Below are positions 10,110-20,696 of a stretch of 64,000 nucleotides of DNA, piece after piece. The DNA is from Vibrionales bacterium SWAT-3 (GTDB taxonomy: Bacteria; Pseudomonadota; Gammaproteobacteria; Enterobacterales; Vibrionaceae), in NCBI GenBank assembly GCA_000169995.1, contig AAZW01000010.1, positions 56,968 to 120,967 on the forward strand, read 5' to 3'. Numbering within the stretch: position 1 is the stretch's first letter; each line of letters begins with the position of its first letter. A model generated the notes under the pieces. It saw only the letters and a program-made list of their open reading frames with translations, searched no databases and was not told the DNA's origin. Position numbers and translations under genes: made by a program.

Positions 10110-11744
10110 CTAACGACGGTAAGCTCGCCAACTAAGCAGCCAAAATGTGACACCTGCGATGCCACAGCCCATAGATAGCTGCTCATAAGGGCTTGAAACT
10201 AATATTGCGGAGCATACGACTAAAGTGGCTCCAACGCCAAACAAAAACTTTCCAGTTGCTTGCTGACGCTTACTCTCTCGGTAACCTTGATAAAGCTGAT
10301 CCATTCTATGGTTCATCGCTTTACCTTGGCGCAAGCTGTCATAAAGTAACTCTGGCAGCTCTGGCAGTTTCTCTGCCCAGAATGGCGCGCGCTCTTTGAC
10401 TGCGTTAATCACAGCTTGCGGCCCCACCTGATTCATCATCCAAGTTTCAAGGAAAGGCTTTGCGGTTTCCCACAAATCGAGTTGTGGATACAGCTGACGA
10501 CCTAACCCTTCAACATACAACAAGGTCTTTTGCAGAAGTACCAACTGAGGCTGAACCTCCATGTTGAAACGTCTTGCTGTATTAAATAAGTTTAGCAACA
10601 CATGACCAAATGAGATCTCCCCCAGTGGCTTGGCAAAGATCGGCTCACACACCATACGGATCGCGAACTCGAAGTCATTAACGTTGGTATCATGCGGTAC
10701 CCAGCCCGAATCAACGTGCAGTTCTGCAACTTTACGGTAATCTCGGTTGAAGAAAGCCAGCAGGTTTTCCGCTAAATAACGTTTATCTTCGCTGCTTAAC
10801 GTGCCCACAATGCCACAATCGAGGCCAATCCATTGAGGATTATCTGGGTTATCTGGGTTAACGAATACGTTGCCCGGGTGCATGTCTGCATGGAAAAAAC
10901 TGTCTCGGAATACCTGGGTGAAGAATACCGTCACACCACGTTCCGACAGCAATTTCATATTGGTGCCGTTGGCTTTCAAAGTCTCGACATCCGACACTTG
11001 AATACCATAAATACGCTCTGACACCATCAAGGTTTCGCTGCTTAAATCAGGAATCACCTCAGGAACGTATAACTCTTCACTGCCTTCAAAATTACGACGC
11101 AGTTGAATGGCATTTGCAGCCTCTCGGCGTAGGTCCAATTCATCAATTAAGGTTTTTTCGTACTCATGAACCACCTCAACCGGTCTTAAACGACGTGCTT
11201 CAGGAAGCGACTTAGCGACTATACTCGCCATTCGATGCATCAGTTTTAGATCTGCATCAATCACCGGGCGAATATCTGGTCGAATTACCTTCAGAACCAC
11301 CTCTCGGCCGTTCTCTTTTAACTTCGCAGTATGCACCTGAGCGATGGACGCTGAAGCAAGCGGTGTAATATCGAAGTCGGTAAACCAGTTGTCTAAACTG
11401 CCACCCAGAGCCTTCTCCATATCTTGCTTAGCCAGTTCACCATCAAACGGCGCCACTTGGTCTTGCAAAAGTGCCAACTGATCGGCGATATGAGGAGGAA
11501 ACAGATCACGACGTGTAGACATCATCTGTCCAAACTTAATCCACACGGGACCTAGCTCTTGCAAAGCCAGACGCAGACGATGCCCTAACTCTTTATCTTT
11601 GTGCTTGTTCTTAATCCAAAACAGTGACTTTCTCGCCAACAAAGGCGCTTTGGTCAGTTGGTGCTCTGGCATCAACTCATCAAGGCCATATTCCAACTGT
11701 ACCTTGATAATATGATAAAGACGTTTCAGTTCTGTTGGGGTCAT
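10110..11744 (-). CDS. ubiB: ubiquinone biosynthesis kinase-like protein UbiB
   Basis: Atypical kinase/ATPase of the UbiB/ADCK family needed for aerobic ubiquinone synthesis. The KxGQ motif ([11 protein letters not shown]), the Ala-rich nucleotide loop (ASASIAQVH), a catalytic-loop FHADMHPGN and the LDCGIVG metal motif are present. Two hydrophobic helices at the C-terminus (about 500-540) anchor it to the membrane. 544 aa. Its ATG overlaps the ubiJ stop by 4 bases, so the two are translationally coupled. Confidence 0.96.
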   Translation of the reverse strand: MTPTELKRLYHIIKVQLEYGLDELMPEHQLTKAPLLARKSLFWIKNKHKDKELGHRLRLALQELGPVWIKFGQMMSTRRDLFPPHIADQLALLQDQVAPFDGELAKQDMEKALGGSLDNWFTDFDITPLASASIAQVHTAKLKENGREVVLKVIRPDIRPVIDADLKLMHRMASIVAKSLPEARRLRPVEVVHEYEKTLIDELDLRREAANAIQLRRNFEGSEELYVPEVIPDLSSETLMVSERIYGIQVSDVETLKANGTNMKLLSERGVTVFFTQVFRDSFFHADMHPGNVFVNPDNPDNPQWIGLDCGIVGTLSSEDKRYLAENLLAFFNRDYRKVAELHVDSGWVPHDTNVNDFEFAIRMVCEPIFAKPLGEISFGHVLLNLFNTARRFNMEVQPQLVLLQKTLLYVEGLGRQLYPQLDLWETAKPFLETWMMNQVGPQAVINAVKERAPFWAEKLPELPELLYDSLRQGKAMNHRMDQLYQGYRESKRQQATGKFLFGVGATLVVCSAILVSSPYEQLSMGCGIAGVTFWLLSWRAYRR

Positions 11745-12346
11745 GCTTTCTCCAACAGAGCGTTCAACTTAGCTTCTAGGCGTGCAGCAGAGCTTTTTAC
11801 GTCATCAACCTGATCGCAAAAATGTGCTACCTCTAATGGCGCTGGAGCGATCTTCCACTCTTCTGTCAGAACCTGAGCGAAGTGGTTTTGATGTTTGGTC
11901 GCTTGCTTCGCCACAAGGCCACCAACGTTCTTAACGCCTTGGACCAAGGTATGAGCCACCACATCACCTGTCACGCGAGACAACCACTCTTCCAAGTCAG
12001 GTTTGCAGTCTGTCATCAGCTGAGAAAACTTCTGTGCCAACTGAATATCACCTTCCAAAATCAACTTATCTTGCTTGATAAGCTTAGTGATATTCGATTG
12101 CTCACGCAGTTCAGGTAACACGGATAGGTTCAAAGATAAGTAGCAATCAGGTTGCCCTTCATACTCTGACAACACATCAATTTGTTGGCTGAAAACGAAC
12201 GTAAGTGTTTTATTCAACTCTTTCAAATTGACTTGAATGATCTGCCCTTTTAAACGAGACAAACGACGAACCAGTGCTGGGTCATCGTTTACTAACGTAT
12301 TCAAAGAGGTTTCAATAACCGCGGTTACCAATGGATCAAATGGCAT
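11741..12346 (-). CDS. ubiJ: ubiquinone biosynthesis accessory factor UbiJ
   Basis: SCP2-type lipid-binding protein that holds hydrophobic ubiquinone intermediates in the Ubi metabolon together with UbiK. The N-terminal 110 residues have the SCP2 pattern ([24 protein letters not shown]), and a C-terminal helix follows. 201 aa. It sits between ubiE and ubiB, the canonical order. Confidence 0.93.
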   Translation of the reverse strand: MPFDPLVTAVIETSLNTLVNDDPALVRRLSRLKGQIIQVNLKELNKTLTFVFSQQIDVLSEYEGQPDCYLSLNLSVLPELREQSNITKLIKQDKLILEGDIQLAQKFSQLMTDCKPDLEEWLSRVTGDVVAHTLVQGVKNVGGLVAKQATKHQNHFAQVLTEEWKIAPAPLEVAHFCDQVDDVKSSAARLEAKLNALLEKA

Positions 12347-12448
12347 GACTGTCCTTACCTTTGAAAACGGATAAGCCTCGACCTATCCGTTCTATCTTTA
12401 TTCTTATTTTCTATCTAACACGCTCAAAGCGCTTGCTACCAAGTTCAA

Positions 12449-13243
12449 CTAGAACTTGTAACCTCGGTGCAGCGCAACAATGCCACCCGTTAGGTTGTAG
12501 TATTTCGTATTCTCAAAACCGGCTGCTTGCATCATGCCTTCCAGCGTTTCTTGGTCTGGGTGCATGCGGATAGATTCAGCAAGGTAACGGTAGCTGTCTG
12601 CATCATTAGCAATCAGCTCACCCATTTTTGGCAATAGGTGGAATGAGTACGCATCGTACACTTTAGACAGTGGCTCAAGCACTGGCTTAGAAAACTCTAG
12701 AACCAATAGACGCCCACCCGGCTTAAGCACGCGGTACATAGAACGAAGTGCTTTATCTTTATCGGTTACGTTACGCAGACAGAAGCTGATAGTAATGCAA
12801 TCGAAGTAGTTGTCTGGGAAAGGCAACTCTTCAGCATTCGCTTGTACGTAATGTACGTTGCCGACAATACCGCTATCACGCAGCTTATCGCGGCCAACAT
12901 TCAGCATTGAATTGTTGATATCAGCAAGAACTACGTGGCCTTTTTCACCAACGATGCGCGAGAATTTCGCCGTCAGGTCACCAGTACCACCACCAAGGTC
13001 TAGAATACGCTGACCAGGGCGAACGCCACTGCAATCAATCGTGAATCGTTTCCACAAACGGTGAACACCACCCGACATTAAGTCATTCATGATGTCGTAT
13101 TTAGCGGCTACAGAGTGAAATACCTCTGCTACTTTCGCGACTTTTTCGTCTTTCGCGACTGTTTCGAAACCAAAGTGTGTGGTTTCTGACTCTACTGCTG
13201 AATTTGTCTGCACGCTTGTGTCCATAATGCTGTTATCTACCAT
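12449..13243 (-). CDS. ubiE: bifunctional demethylmenaquinone / 2-methoxy-6-polyprenyl-benzoquinol methyltransferase
   Basis: SAM-dependent C-methyltransferase shared by the ubiquinone and menaquinone pathways. It has the SAM-binding [14 protein letters not shown] and the UbiE signatures [18 protein letters not shown] and [17 protein letters not shown]. 264 aa. A second ATG six codons in (MDTSVQ) is an alternative start; neither has a strong ribosome site. Upstream of ubiJ-ubiB, in the same direction. Confidence 0.97.
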   Translation of the reverse strand: MVDNSIMDTSVQTNSAVESETTHFGFETVAKDEKVAKVAEVFHSVAAKYDIMNDLMSGGVHRLWKRFTIDCSGVRPGQRILDLGGGTGDLTAKFSRIVGEKGHVVLADINNSMLNVGRDKLRDSGIVGNVHYVQANAEELPFPDNYFDCITISFCLRNVTDKDKALRSMYRVLKPGGRLLVLEFSKPVLEPLSKVYDAYSFHLLPKMGELIANDADSYRYLAESIRMHPDQETLEGMMQAAGFENTKYYNLTGGIVALHRGYKF

Positions 13244-13293
13244 GGTAAGTTCTCATCGACAGCGCACTCTGTATTTAGAGGCGCTGCGGCCGA

Positions 13294-14826
13294 TTAGTTT
13301 ACTTTATCCTCAGCGGGTTGTCTTTCTACTAAGGAGGCATTTTCTGAAAAAGCCTCATTTTGCGCCATTTCTGCCAAGCCAATAGAGATAGGTTTCTTCA
13401 CCTCAACGCCTAATTGCTTGAAGCTTTCCGCCTGACGAATCACGTTGCCTCGGCCTGTGACTAGCTTGTTCATCGCGCCTTGGTAGCTTTGGTTCGCCCT
13501 ATCTAGCGAGCTGCCAAGGCCTTCCATATCATCGACAAACAGGCGCAGTTTGTCGTAAAGCTTGCTTGCGCGTTCGGCAATCACCTTAGCGTTCTGGTTT
13601 TGCCTTTCATTGCGCCACAAGTTATCAATGGTACGCAGTGCCACCAGCAAGGTGGTTGGGCTAACCAAAATAATGTTTTGCTCCATCGCGTCTTTCACCA
13701 AGCTTGGGTCAGCTTGAATCGCCACTTGGAATGCAGGTTCAACCGGAATAAACATCAATACGTAATCCAAGCTTTGGATGCCTTTGAGTTGATGATAATC
13801 CTTCTGGCTCAGACCTTTGATGTGCGCTCTTAGTGAGACCAAGTGATCACGCAATGCGGCATCACGCTGTTGATCGGTTTCGGCATTGAAGTAGCGTTCA
13901 AACGCAACCAACGCCATTTTTGAATCCACGACCACTTGCTTATCTTGTGGCAAATGGACAATCACATCGGGCTGATAGCGCTTGCCTGCATCGTTCTGTA
14001 GGTTCACTTGCGTTTGGTACTCATGCCCTTCTCGCAGACCAGACTCAGCAAGCACACGAGCCAGCACCACTTCACCCCAGTTACCTTGCTGTTTGTTGTC
14101 ACCCTTGAGCGCCTGCGTCAGGTTAACCGCTTCGCGAGTCATGCTTTCATTAAGGCGCTGCAGGTTTTTTAGTTCATGCACTAAGGTATGACGCTCTTTA
14201 GCTTCTTGGCTAAAGCTGTCATTAACCTGCTTCTTGAAGCCTTCCAGTTGCTCTCTTAACGGTGAGAGTAACCCTTCTAAACTCTGCTTGTTTTGCTGAT
14301 CAACCTTAGCGGTTTTGGTTTCAAACAGCTGATTGGCCAGATGCTCGAATTGCTGTTTTAAACGTGATTCAGCCTGCTCTAAGAGCTGCAGCTTTTCGCT
14401 ATTGGCAAGATTTTCTTGATCGTGCCTTGCTTCTTGCTCACGCAGTTCAGCCTCCAACTCAGATTTATGATCTTTCAACACATTGATCTCATCAGCGTAC
14501 TGCTGGCGTTCTTGTTTGACCGCTTCGAAGTAGCGAAGCTTTTCCATCGCAGCCATCACCTTGCCGTGCGCTTGTTTAAGCTCGAATGCGGCTTTGTCTC
14601 GCTCATCATCTAGCTCATCGAGCTCTTGTTGCGCCTCTGCAAGTGAGGACTTGAGCTGTGATTGCTGTGATTCATGCAACAAACGATCAGACTCAAGTTG
14701 CTGCTCGAGCAATCGCTGCTGAAAAGAGAGTTTCTGTTTAACCCACCAACCCACGACGCCGCCACTGACGAGTGCGCCAGAAATTGCAGCAATAAGCGTT
14801 GCCTGATGTTCGATAATCCATTGCAT
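13294..14826 (-). CDS. rmuC: DNA recombination protein RmuC
   Basis: Membrane-anchored protein that limits inversions at short inverted repeats. It has an N-terminal membrane helix (about 10-28), a coiled coil of roughly 170 residues (many Glu, Gln, Leu, Arg) and a nuclease-like PD-(D/E)xK core with YQPDVIVHLPQ and VVVDSK. 510 aa. It heads the leftward rmuC-ubiE-ubiJ-ubiB-tat train. Known from E. coli genetics; the biochemical activity is unproven. Confidence 0.95.
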   Translation of the reverse strand: MQWIIEHQATLIAAISGALVSGGVVGWWVKQKLSFQQRLLEQQLESDRLLHESQQSQLKSSLAEAQQELDELDDERDKAAFELKQAHGKVMAAMEKLRYFEAVKQERQQYADEINVLKDHKSELEAELREQEARHDQENLANSEKLQLLEQAESRLKQQFEHLANQLFETKTAKVDQQNKQSLEGLLSPLREQLEGFKKQVNDSFSQEAKERHTLVHELKNLQRLNESMTREAVNLTQALKGDNKQQGNWGEVVLARVLAESGLREGHEYQTQVNLQNDAGKRYQPDVIVHLPQDKQVVVDSKMALVAFERYFNAETDQQRDAALRDHLVSLRAHIKGLSQKDYHQLKGIQSLDYVLMFIPVEPAFQVAIQADPSLVKDAMEQNIILVSPTTLLVALRTIDNLWRNERQNQNAKVIAERASKLYDKLRLFVDDMEGLGSSLDRANQSYQGAMNKLVTGRGNVIRQAESFKQLGVEVKKPISIGLAEMAQNEAFSENASLVERQPAEDKVN

Positions 14827-14964
14827 GATAATGATTTAGCCTAATTGGAAATAACTCATTAAATGGTATTTTGATACTGGATAAATGTCCAGTTTGCCGT
14901 ATTAAAATTCGACAGATAGACTAAGCGCTCCGTATTCTGTCCCACCCAATTAGAATGAGTTGCC

Positions 14965-15858
14965 ATGAACGAACGTCGTGCCTTGGGCTTTGGCCTTTCC
15001 GCAGTGCTACTGTGGTCAACGGTCGCTACTGCTTTTAAGCTGACCCTTGCTGAGTTTTCACCTATCCAAATGCTGACCATTGCCAGCATTGTGTCGTCGA
15101 TTGCGCTGATCGCGGTCTGCGCCTTCCAAGGTAAGCTCTCTCAGCTAAGCACAACATTCCTATCAAACCCTTGGTACTACCTACTGCTTGGTTTGGTTAA
15201 CCCGCTGGCCTACTACCTGATTCTCTTCAAAGCATACGACCTGTTGCCAGCTTCTCAAGCTCAGGCTATCAACTACAGCTGGGCTATCACGCTAACGCTG
15301 ATGGCAGCGGTTTTTCTGGGGCAAAAGATTCGCAAGCAAGATTGGGTGGCTTGTACCTTCAGTTATACGGGTGTGGTCGTGATTGCCACCAAAGGTGATG
15401 TACTAGGTATGCAGTTCGATAGCCCACTTGGCGTCGCATTGGCGCTGCTTTCAACCCTGCTTTGGGCGGGCTACTGGATCTTGAACACCAAAAACAAGGC
15501 TGATCCTGTGGTGGGTGTACTGCTTGGATTCTTAGTGGCGCTGCCCTTCGCAATTGGCTTAACCATTTTCGAGGGCGAGAGCTTTAGCCAAATCACGGCG
15601 AAAGGTTGGATGGCAGTGACTTACGTTGGCCTGTTTGAGATGGGAATTACCTTTGTGTTGTGGCTATCAGCATTGAAGCTCACCAACAACACAGCACGCA
15701 TCAGCAACCTGATTTTCGCCTCACCATTTATCTCTTTGATGCTACTTTCCACCATTATCGGCGAAGAAATTCACACATCAACCCTGTTTGGCTTAGTGCT
15801 GATTATTGCTGGTTTGGTGATTCAACAGATCAAATTTTCAAAAAACAAAGCTGCGTAA
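14965..15858 (+). CDS. EamA-family (DMT) transporter
   Basis: Drug/metabolite transporter superfamily protein with ten predicted membrane helices in two EamA repeats (residues about 5-140 and 150-290). 297 aa. The first repeat shows WSTVATAFKLTL and the second ALLSTLLWAGYWI. Substrate unknown; relatives export amino acids or metabolites. It diverges from rmuC and ends at a terminator shared with the broken yhiN. Confidence 0.85.
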   Translation: MNERRALGFGLSAVLLWSTVATAFKLTLAEFSPIQMLTIASIVSSIALIAVCAFQGKLSQLSTTFLSNPWYYLLLGLVNPLAYYLILFKAYDLLPASQAQAINYSWAITLTLMAAVFLGQKIRKQDWVACTFSYTGVVVIATKGDVLGMQFDSPLGVALALLSTLLWAGYWILNTKNKADPVVGVLLGFLVALPFAIGLTIFEGESFSQITAKGWMAVTYVGLFEMGITFVLWLSALKLTNNTARISNLIFASPFISLMLLSTIIGEEIHTSTLFGLVLIIAGLVIQQIKFSKNKAA

Positions 15859-15928
15859 ATAAGAGCGAAAATACTCGATTGGTCGCGAAAGCCATCAATT
15901 GAGTTACCTTTAACTCTAAACTAGATAC

Positions 15929-15960
15929 AAAAATGGCGAGTCGTATGACTCGCCATTTTT
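15929..15960. terminator. bidirectional terminator after the EamA gene
   Basis: AAAAATGGCGAGTC and GACTCGCCATTTTT form a perfect stem with A- and T-runs. It serves both the rightward EamA gene and the leftward yhiN remnant. Confidence 0.9.
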
Positions 15961-15993
15961 ATGTAATTTATCTAGGTTAGAAAAGCGAAACGC

Positions 15994-16173
15994 TTACACC
16001 CACTGCCCAGCTGCAAAGCCGCTCGACCAACACCATTGGAAGTTGTAACCACCAAGCCAGCCCGTTACATCCATCACTTCGCCAATGAAGAACAAGCCTT
16101 TGATGTTCTTACATTCCATGGTTTTGGATGACAGGTGATCGGTATCAACACCACCGAGCGTAACTTCCGCAGT
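15994..16173 (-). pseudogene. yhiN: 3' fragment of interrupted yhiN (BaiN/HI0933-like flavoprotein)
   Basis: The last 59 codons and stop of an FAD-dependent oxidoreductase. It reads T-AEVTLGGVDTDHLSS through GLFFIGEVMDVTGWLGG to NFQWCWSSGFAAGQ, aligned residue by residue with the end of the intact copy at 29950-31146 (AEATIGGVDTNYLSS). The matching 5' part is at 39632-40653, 23.4 kb away. The break falls exactly where the inverted terminal repeat begins, so this is the left half of the integration site. It has no start of its own. Confidence 0.92.
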
Positions 16174-16204
16174 ATTCCTAACACAGTCCATAAGTTGTCA
16201 AAAT
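16174..16204 (+). repeat. left inverted terminal repeat of the element
   Basis: ATTCCTAACACA (16174-16185), nine bases, then TTGTCAAAAT (16195-16204). The right end has the same two blocks in inverse orientation with a five-base spacer. These are probably paired binding sites for the recombinases. Confidence 0.85.
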
Positions 16205-16407
16205 ACAATTTATCAATTCTGTATTTTATGCTTCAAGCTTAATTTGCAGCGCTGTAAGTTCTCAAGAAACCGAACTGATGTAAAAACCAAATTAGCAGTT
16301 CAACAATGGTTATACCCACATTTTTGAACCGCATTGGGGAGATGTCATGGGCTTTGCTAAGAACCCGATAACATCAAATAACAATGCATAACTATTCAAC
16401 TAGTGTA
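16205..16407. other. non-coding left end of the element
   Basis: About 200 bases between the left repeat and the kwaB-like stop codon. AT-rich; no ORF, terminator or repeat that I can support. Confidence 0.4.
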
Positions 16408-17238
16408 TTACATTGGTTGGACTGAATTAGCCAAACGCTTTTCATGCCCTAAAGGTGTAGTGTAAAAACGCTGCTCAATACCGTAGAGCAAATATTTCAG
16501 CTCATCGTCTGAGTTAATTTCAAACTTACTGTTTTCTTTATCGAACGTTAACTTTTGCTCACAGTAACTATGAATATACGAGTACATTTGGTCTCGTTCT
16601 TCCACTGGTAATGCCGCCAGTGTATCCATTGCCAATGCGATACGTTTACGGTTAGGCTTTGATACCTTCGACGTATCATAACCATCAGCAAGCTCAATAA
16701 AGTCCTCTTCTAAGAACTTTTCAACCTCTTCTTTTGTTGCTTCTTTGTAGAGCTCATCAATACCTTTAAAGATGCTAGATATTGTCGCTAGACTCTTAAA
16801 GACTAACTTGTCCTGCGCTTTGTAGTAGACAGCATCAGCCACTTGATTAACAACCAAACGCTTTTCAGTACTTTCAAGCTCCGCCGCTTCGCCGAATGCA
16901 ATCATCTTCTTGGTAACAAAAAGAGAAGGCGTTATTTTTTGAAAATAAAAATTATCGCCTTGAATAGCATAAAGCTGAGCAATATCTTTGAACTTAGCTT
17001 TTGGAAGGTCGTCATAATCTTTTGAATCAAAATCGACTTTAAGAATATCAAGACAGTATGGCTGTTGACTAAAGTTATCGATTTTAAACCACGAATCTTC
17101 GTCTAGGTTGTGGTCAGGGGCATAATCAACACAGGCATCATCAGTAACGAGCAACTCCTCGAACAGTGTTTCGTCTGAAAGCAGCTTAAAGACATTCTTT
17201 TTATTGCGACCTTTAACTTTAGTCAGTACTAAATCCAC
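16408..17238 (-). CDS. kwaB: Kiwa-type defence protein KwaB-like (DUF4868)
   Basis: 276 aa, soluble. The central part (GDNFYFQKI, SLFVTKK, LVVNQVADAVYY, DKLVFKSLATISSIFKGIDEL) has the alternating hydrophobic pattern of DUF4868, the domain of KwaB, the DNA-binding partner in the Kiwa anti-phage complex. It starts two bases after the stop of a small four-helix membrane protein, the expected KwaA partner. Both are fused into the transcription unit of a type I R-M system. Family assignment is by pattern memory and neighbour architecture, not a profile search. Last gene of the operon. Confidence 0.6.
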   Translation of the reverse strand: MDLVLTKVKGRNKKNVFKLLSDETLFEELLVTDDACVDYAPDHNLDEDSWFKIDNFSQQPYCLDILKVDFDSKDYDDLPKAKFKDIAQLYAIQGDNFYFQKITPSLFVTKKMIAFGEAAELESTEKRLVVNQVADAVYYKAQDKLVFKSLATISSIFKGIDELYKEATKEEVEKFLEEDFIELADGYDTSKVSKPNRKRIALAMDTLAALPVEERDQMYSYIHSYCEQKLTFDKENSKFEINSDDELKYLLYGIEQRFYTTPLGHEKRLANSVQPM

Positions 17239-17240
17239 GA

Positions 17241-17789
17241 TTACCCTCGCTCAATAAATGTATAATTATTAATACGATAAGCTTTGCCTATCACTATGCC
17301 ACCTGGTGTTTTATAGCGCTCTCGGCTTATCAAAAAGATGGTTGCACCATTTTTCGTTTTGATGTTGTAGAACTCAAATCCAAATAATAAAAACAGCGGG
17401 TTGAAGTAAAGCGCCTGTGATAAAAAAGTGAACACGAACAGAACACCATAGACAAAAAACAATGTTTCCCAGTTACCGATACTAAGTGCTACAAAAAAGT
17501 AGCCCAGATAGCTAGGAAGAAAGCTGTTATTGGCATGCTCAACCTCAACCACCTGACCCGCTTTGAACTCATCTTTGCCAAGGTATCGACTGAGGAAAAT
17601 ACTCAGCCCACTTAACGCTATCGGTATCAAGAGATAAAGAATGTATGAAATTGCGTTCGGCAAGGTGGTTAAGTAGGTGCACCTTTCAAAAAAGTAGCCT
17701 AACGTGTAACCCTTCTGCACCACAAATATTATCAACAACAAGGACGTTGCCGTAACCGTGAGCAGTAGCCGATACGCAATATTCATCAT
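17241..17789 (-). CDS. kwaA: Kiwa-type membrane protein KwaA-like
   Basis: 182 aa with four hydrophobic segments: about 5-25, 43-67, and two between 90 and 135. A cytosolic C-terminal part of about 45 residues follows (FGFEFYNIKTKNGATIFLI). KwaA is the membrane sensor of Kiwa and matches in size, topology and adjacency to a DUF4868 gene. Its ATG overlaps the hsdS stop by four bases, so it is translationally coupled to the R-M genes. Could be another small membrane protein; confidence depends on the KwaB call. Confidence 0.55.
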   Translation of the reverse strand: MMNIAYRLLLTVTATSLLLIIFVVQKGYTLGYFFERCTYLTTLPNAISYILYLLIPIALSGLSIFLSRYLGKDEFKAGQVVEVEHANNSFLPSYLGYFFVALSIGNWETLFFVYGVLFVFTFLSQALYFNPLFLLFGFEFYNIKTKNGATIFLISRERYKTPGGIVIGKAYRINNYTFIERG

Positions 17790-19069
17790 TTTACCGTGAC
17801 TTGTCCGTTCATTAGCATTGGTAATAGCCAGTCTCTAGTTTCGGATAAAACGCGGTTCTCTTTTTCAATTAATGCTTGCTTCTTCAGTATGGGCGACAGC
17901 ACTTTAGAAAATTCTTTCGTTATCTCTTTACCGCCGAACGGAAGAATAAACTCTTTAAGAACACCATGCCTTATTCCTTTATGAATACTCCCAGCTGACG
18001 ACTGTTTTGTGTAAGCTTTCATTTCTTGACCGGATAGAAGCATATAGAAGTATTCAGAAGTAACTTGTTCAGTATCAGCACGAAGCGTAAAAACTGATTC
18101 ATTAATATTCCAGTTTGTTGGTTTCTCTTGAATAAAGTACGTTTCGCCAACAGGTTGGATGCTCGTAAAGAGAACATCACCAACCTTCAAATCAGATCTA
18201 TTATTGATAATTGTTAATGATTCATCGCTGATTCGATCACACTTATCATCGAGATTTATCTTTCCGTTATCTATACTTTTTATAGTAACGTAATAGTTGC
18301 TCCCCTCTCCCAACTTAAAGTTGCTTCTTGGGTTCAAGCCTGTACCACTACGACTAAGAATACTATCCAAATTACGAGCTTCCCAATCAACTGGGATATC
18401 TCTTTTTAAAGTTTTGTTGTAAAGCATTTGACCACCAGATGCTTTATATGGCTTTCCATCTGCATTGGGAAAGTCAAATTGTACAAACCAGTAGTCGTAT
18501 AGAGTTTTCGTCATTAGTCCTAGTTCGTGATTGATACGCGCATTAACTTCAATTTTCTGATCTATGGCGTAAAGCAAATCACCAACTTTTACCTGCGTAT
18601 CAAAATCTGGAAGCAATAAATCTAGGTAAGAAAAAATATCTTCATTCAAGCTTGCTCTTAAAGTCATAACAGCATTGTTTGTCATCGTCTTTCTAAATAA
18701 TGAACTTCTTAAGTAAAAGGCCATATACTTAGGATAACTAATATCATTTTGGGTAGGGCGCAAGCGCTTGAGGAAGCCACTATATGTCGCACGAGGATAG
18801 TCTTGGGTTGCCACTGAACTCATGGCAAGTTCATCAACTACTTCACTCGTCCTAGTTAAGAAGATATCCCCTTTTTTTATCGAATAAGTTTCTTGCTGCT
18901 TTGCCGACGCATCCATAAGATCTGCCAGTTCATCAGGGACAAAGTAGTTATTAAAAACAGCTGAAAACGATAAAAATGGCGCCCCATGACCAGCTTGCTC
19001 TTTAGTAGAAGAGATCCCCGATGACATCGAATACAAATCACTAAAGCGGTACTTCGTTAGCTTACTCAT
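17786..19069 (-). CDS. hsdS: type I restriction-modification specificity subunit HsdS
   Basis: 427 aa, DNA-recognition subunit. Two target-recognition domains are separated by conserved helices: the first half has the loop KKGDIFLTRTSE and the second SDLKVGDVLFTSIQPVGE. Each is followed by a coiled-coil spacer (the first with IDQKIEVNARINHELGLMTK, the second with EKENRVLSETRDWLLPML). Both halves are complete, so a bipartite recognition site is expected; its sequence cannot be read from here. The start overlaps hsdM by eight bases. Confidence 0.93.
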   Translation of the reverse strand: MSKLTKYRFSDLYSMSSGISSTKEQAGHGAPFLSFSAVFNNYFVPDELADLMDASAKQQETYSIKKGDIFLTRTSEVVDELAMSSVATQDYPRATYSGFLKRLRPTQNDISYPKYMAFYLRSSLFRKTMTNNAVMTLRASLNEDIFSYLDLLLPDFDTQVKVGDLLYAIDQKIEVNARINHELGLMTKTLYDYWFVQFDFPNADGKPYKASGGQMLYNKTLKRDIPVDWEARNLDSILSRSGTGLNPRSNFKLGEGSNYYVTIKSIDNGKINLDDKCDRISDESLTIINNRSDLKVGDVLFTSIQPVGETYFIQEKPTNWNINESVFTLRADTEQVTSEYFYMLLSGQEMKAYTKQSSAGSIHKGIRHGVLKEFILPFGGKEITKEFSKVLSPILKKQALIEKENRVLSETRDWLLPMLMNGQVTVK

Positions 19070-20690
19070 ACTTCAAACCTTTTAACTGTTCTTCAATCTT
19101 AGTTTCCAACGCCTTTGATTGATTAAATAGCTCATTAAGGTTTGATGAATAGGCTTCCATCTTTTGTTTAAACTCTATTGCAGTTATATCTGTATATTCA
19201 ATTTTCACATCAAAATACTGACCGGCACTGAAAGAGTAATTCTTAGCGGCTATATCTTCATAGCTAACCACGACAGACAAACTATCGACACTCTTTGTGT
19301 TATTAAACACTTCAATAATCTGTTGTTCTTCCAAATCACTTAAAACTGTTTTCTGGTTCTTACCTTCTTTAATCTTTGTACCTAGATTTGAGGCATCAAC
19401 TAAAACCACATCACCTTTGTTACACGCATCAATAAACAGAATTGATACATTAGTACCAGTTGTCGCAAAAATATTTGATGGCATTGATACCACACCGGCT
19501 AGCATTTTATTGTCAATAAGGTGCTTTCGGATTTTCATATCTATCGATTTAGCCGTAATAAAACCGGTAGGCACAACAACCGCTGCCTTACCATTTTCTT
19601 TCAAAGAGTGGATTATGTGTTGTAAGAATAGTTGATAGATTGCCATCTTATCTTTGGCTTTTGCTGGTACTTTAGGCACACCAGCAAAGAAACGCTTCTT
19701 GTGTTCTTTCCCCTCCAGCTCTTCATGAATTTCACTGAAATCAAGCTTAAACGGTGGGTTTGACACAATGTAATCAAACTGCTTTAAGGCAGCGCCATCT
19801 TTGTGGTGAGGATGACGCATGGTGTCACCTTCAATCACGTTAGGAATTGAGTGCACAAGGTTGTTTAAGATTAAGTTCAATCGTAGAAGGTTTGATGACT
19901 TCTTTGAGATATCCTGAGTGAAGATAGAACAGCGACTTTCACCAATAGCGTGTGCAACATTCATCAACAAAGTACCTGAACCAGCTGATGGATCATAACA
20001 GCTTACGTTACTGATTTTTCCTTGCTGCTCTTCCGGCACAAGAATATTAGCCATAATACGAGCCACGGCATGAGGAGTATAGTACTCGGCATATTTACCC
20101 CCTGAATTACTGTTGTAGTCTTTGATTAAGTATTCAAAGATCACTGCATAGAAATCGTACTTTTGGGTAAAAATTCGCTCAAAACTAAACTCAGCAAGGC
20201 TGTTAATGATTGCGCGACAGAAGTCATCACGCTTACTAACGGTCACGTACTCACTGATCGATTCGAACAGTGCTACCTTCTCGCCAGAGTCGGTCATTAC
20301 TGAGAAGGTGTCACTGTTGAGCATGGAGATATCGCGTAGTGTGTCATCGAACAACTTGGCGAAGTCGGCTTCATTTTGTTTAGCAAATAAGGTTGAGATG
20401 AAGTGCTCTTGTTTTAGCTCTGCTGCATCGGCTGGCAACTGCATCGCCAGCATTTCTCGCTCATCATCACTTAGTGCGATAAACGCTTGTTCCCAGTTGT
20501 CACTGCTTGCTAGCTTGGGTTCAATTTGTTTAGTTTCATAGGTGAACTTATCGTTCAGTAGCTTATACAAGAACACCTGAGTAATGATCTTAAACTCACT
20601 CGCGTCATTACCTAAACCATTACGAGCACAAGTTGATTTTAAATCATCAATCAGTTGTTTGGTTTTACTTTGGAAATCTTGTTCTACCAT
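19062..20690 (-). CDS. hsdM: type I restriction-modification methyltransferase subunit HsdM
   Basis: 542 aa N6-adenine methyltransferase. The SAM motif YDPSAGSGTLLMN and the catalytic VSNPPFKLDF (NPPF) are intact. The N-terminal helical domain (about 1-150) is of the HsdM_N type and the C-terminus is a coiled coil. It forms M2S1 with HsdS and would protect host DNA even though hsdR is broken. It starts six bases after the hsdR stop. Confidence 0.95.
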   Translation of the reverse strand: MVEQDFQSKTKQLIDDLKSTCARNGLGNDASEFKIITQVFLYKLLNDKFTYETKQIEPKLASSDNWEQAFIALSDDEREMLAMQLPADAAELKQEHFISTLFAKQNEADFAKLFDDTLRDISMLNSDTFSVMTDSGEKVALFESISEYVTVSKRDDFCRAIINSLAEFSFERIFTQKYDFYAVIFEYLIKDYNSNSGGKYAEYYTPHAVARIMANILVPEEQQGKISNVSCYDPSAGSGTLLMNVAHAIGESRCSIFTQDISKKSSNLLRLNLILNNLVHSIPNVIEGDTMRHPHHKDGAALKQFDYIVSNPPFKLDFSEIHEELEGKEHKKRFFAGVPKVPAKAKDKMAIYQLFLQHIIHSLKENGKAAVVVPTGFITAKSIDMKIRKHLIDNKMLAGVVSMPSNIFATTGTNVSILFIDACNKGDVVLVDASNLGTKIKEGKNQKTVLSDLEEQQIIEVFNNTKSVDSLSVVVSYEDIAAKNYSFSAGQYFDVKIEYTDITAIEFKQKMEAYSSNLNELFNQSKALETKIEEQLKGLKYE

Positions 20691-20696
20691 TTTGTC

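Noticed and set aside
13179..14191. Several plus-strand ORFs opposite ubiE and rmuC
   Set aside because: They are shadows of well-identified minus-strand genes and have no ribosome sites or family features.
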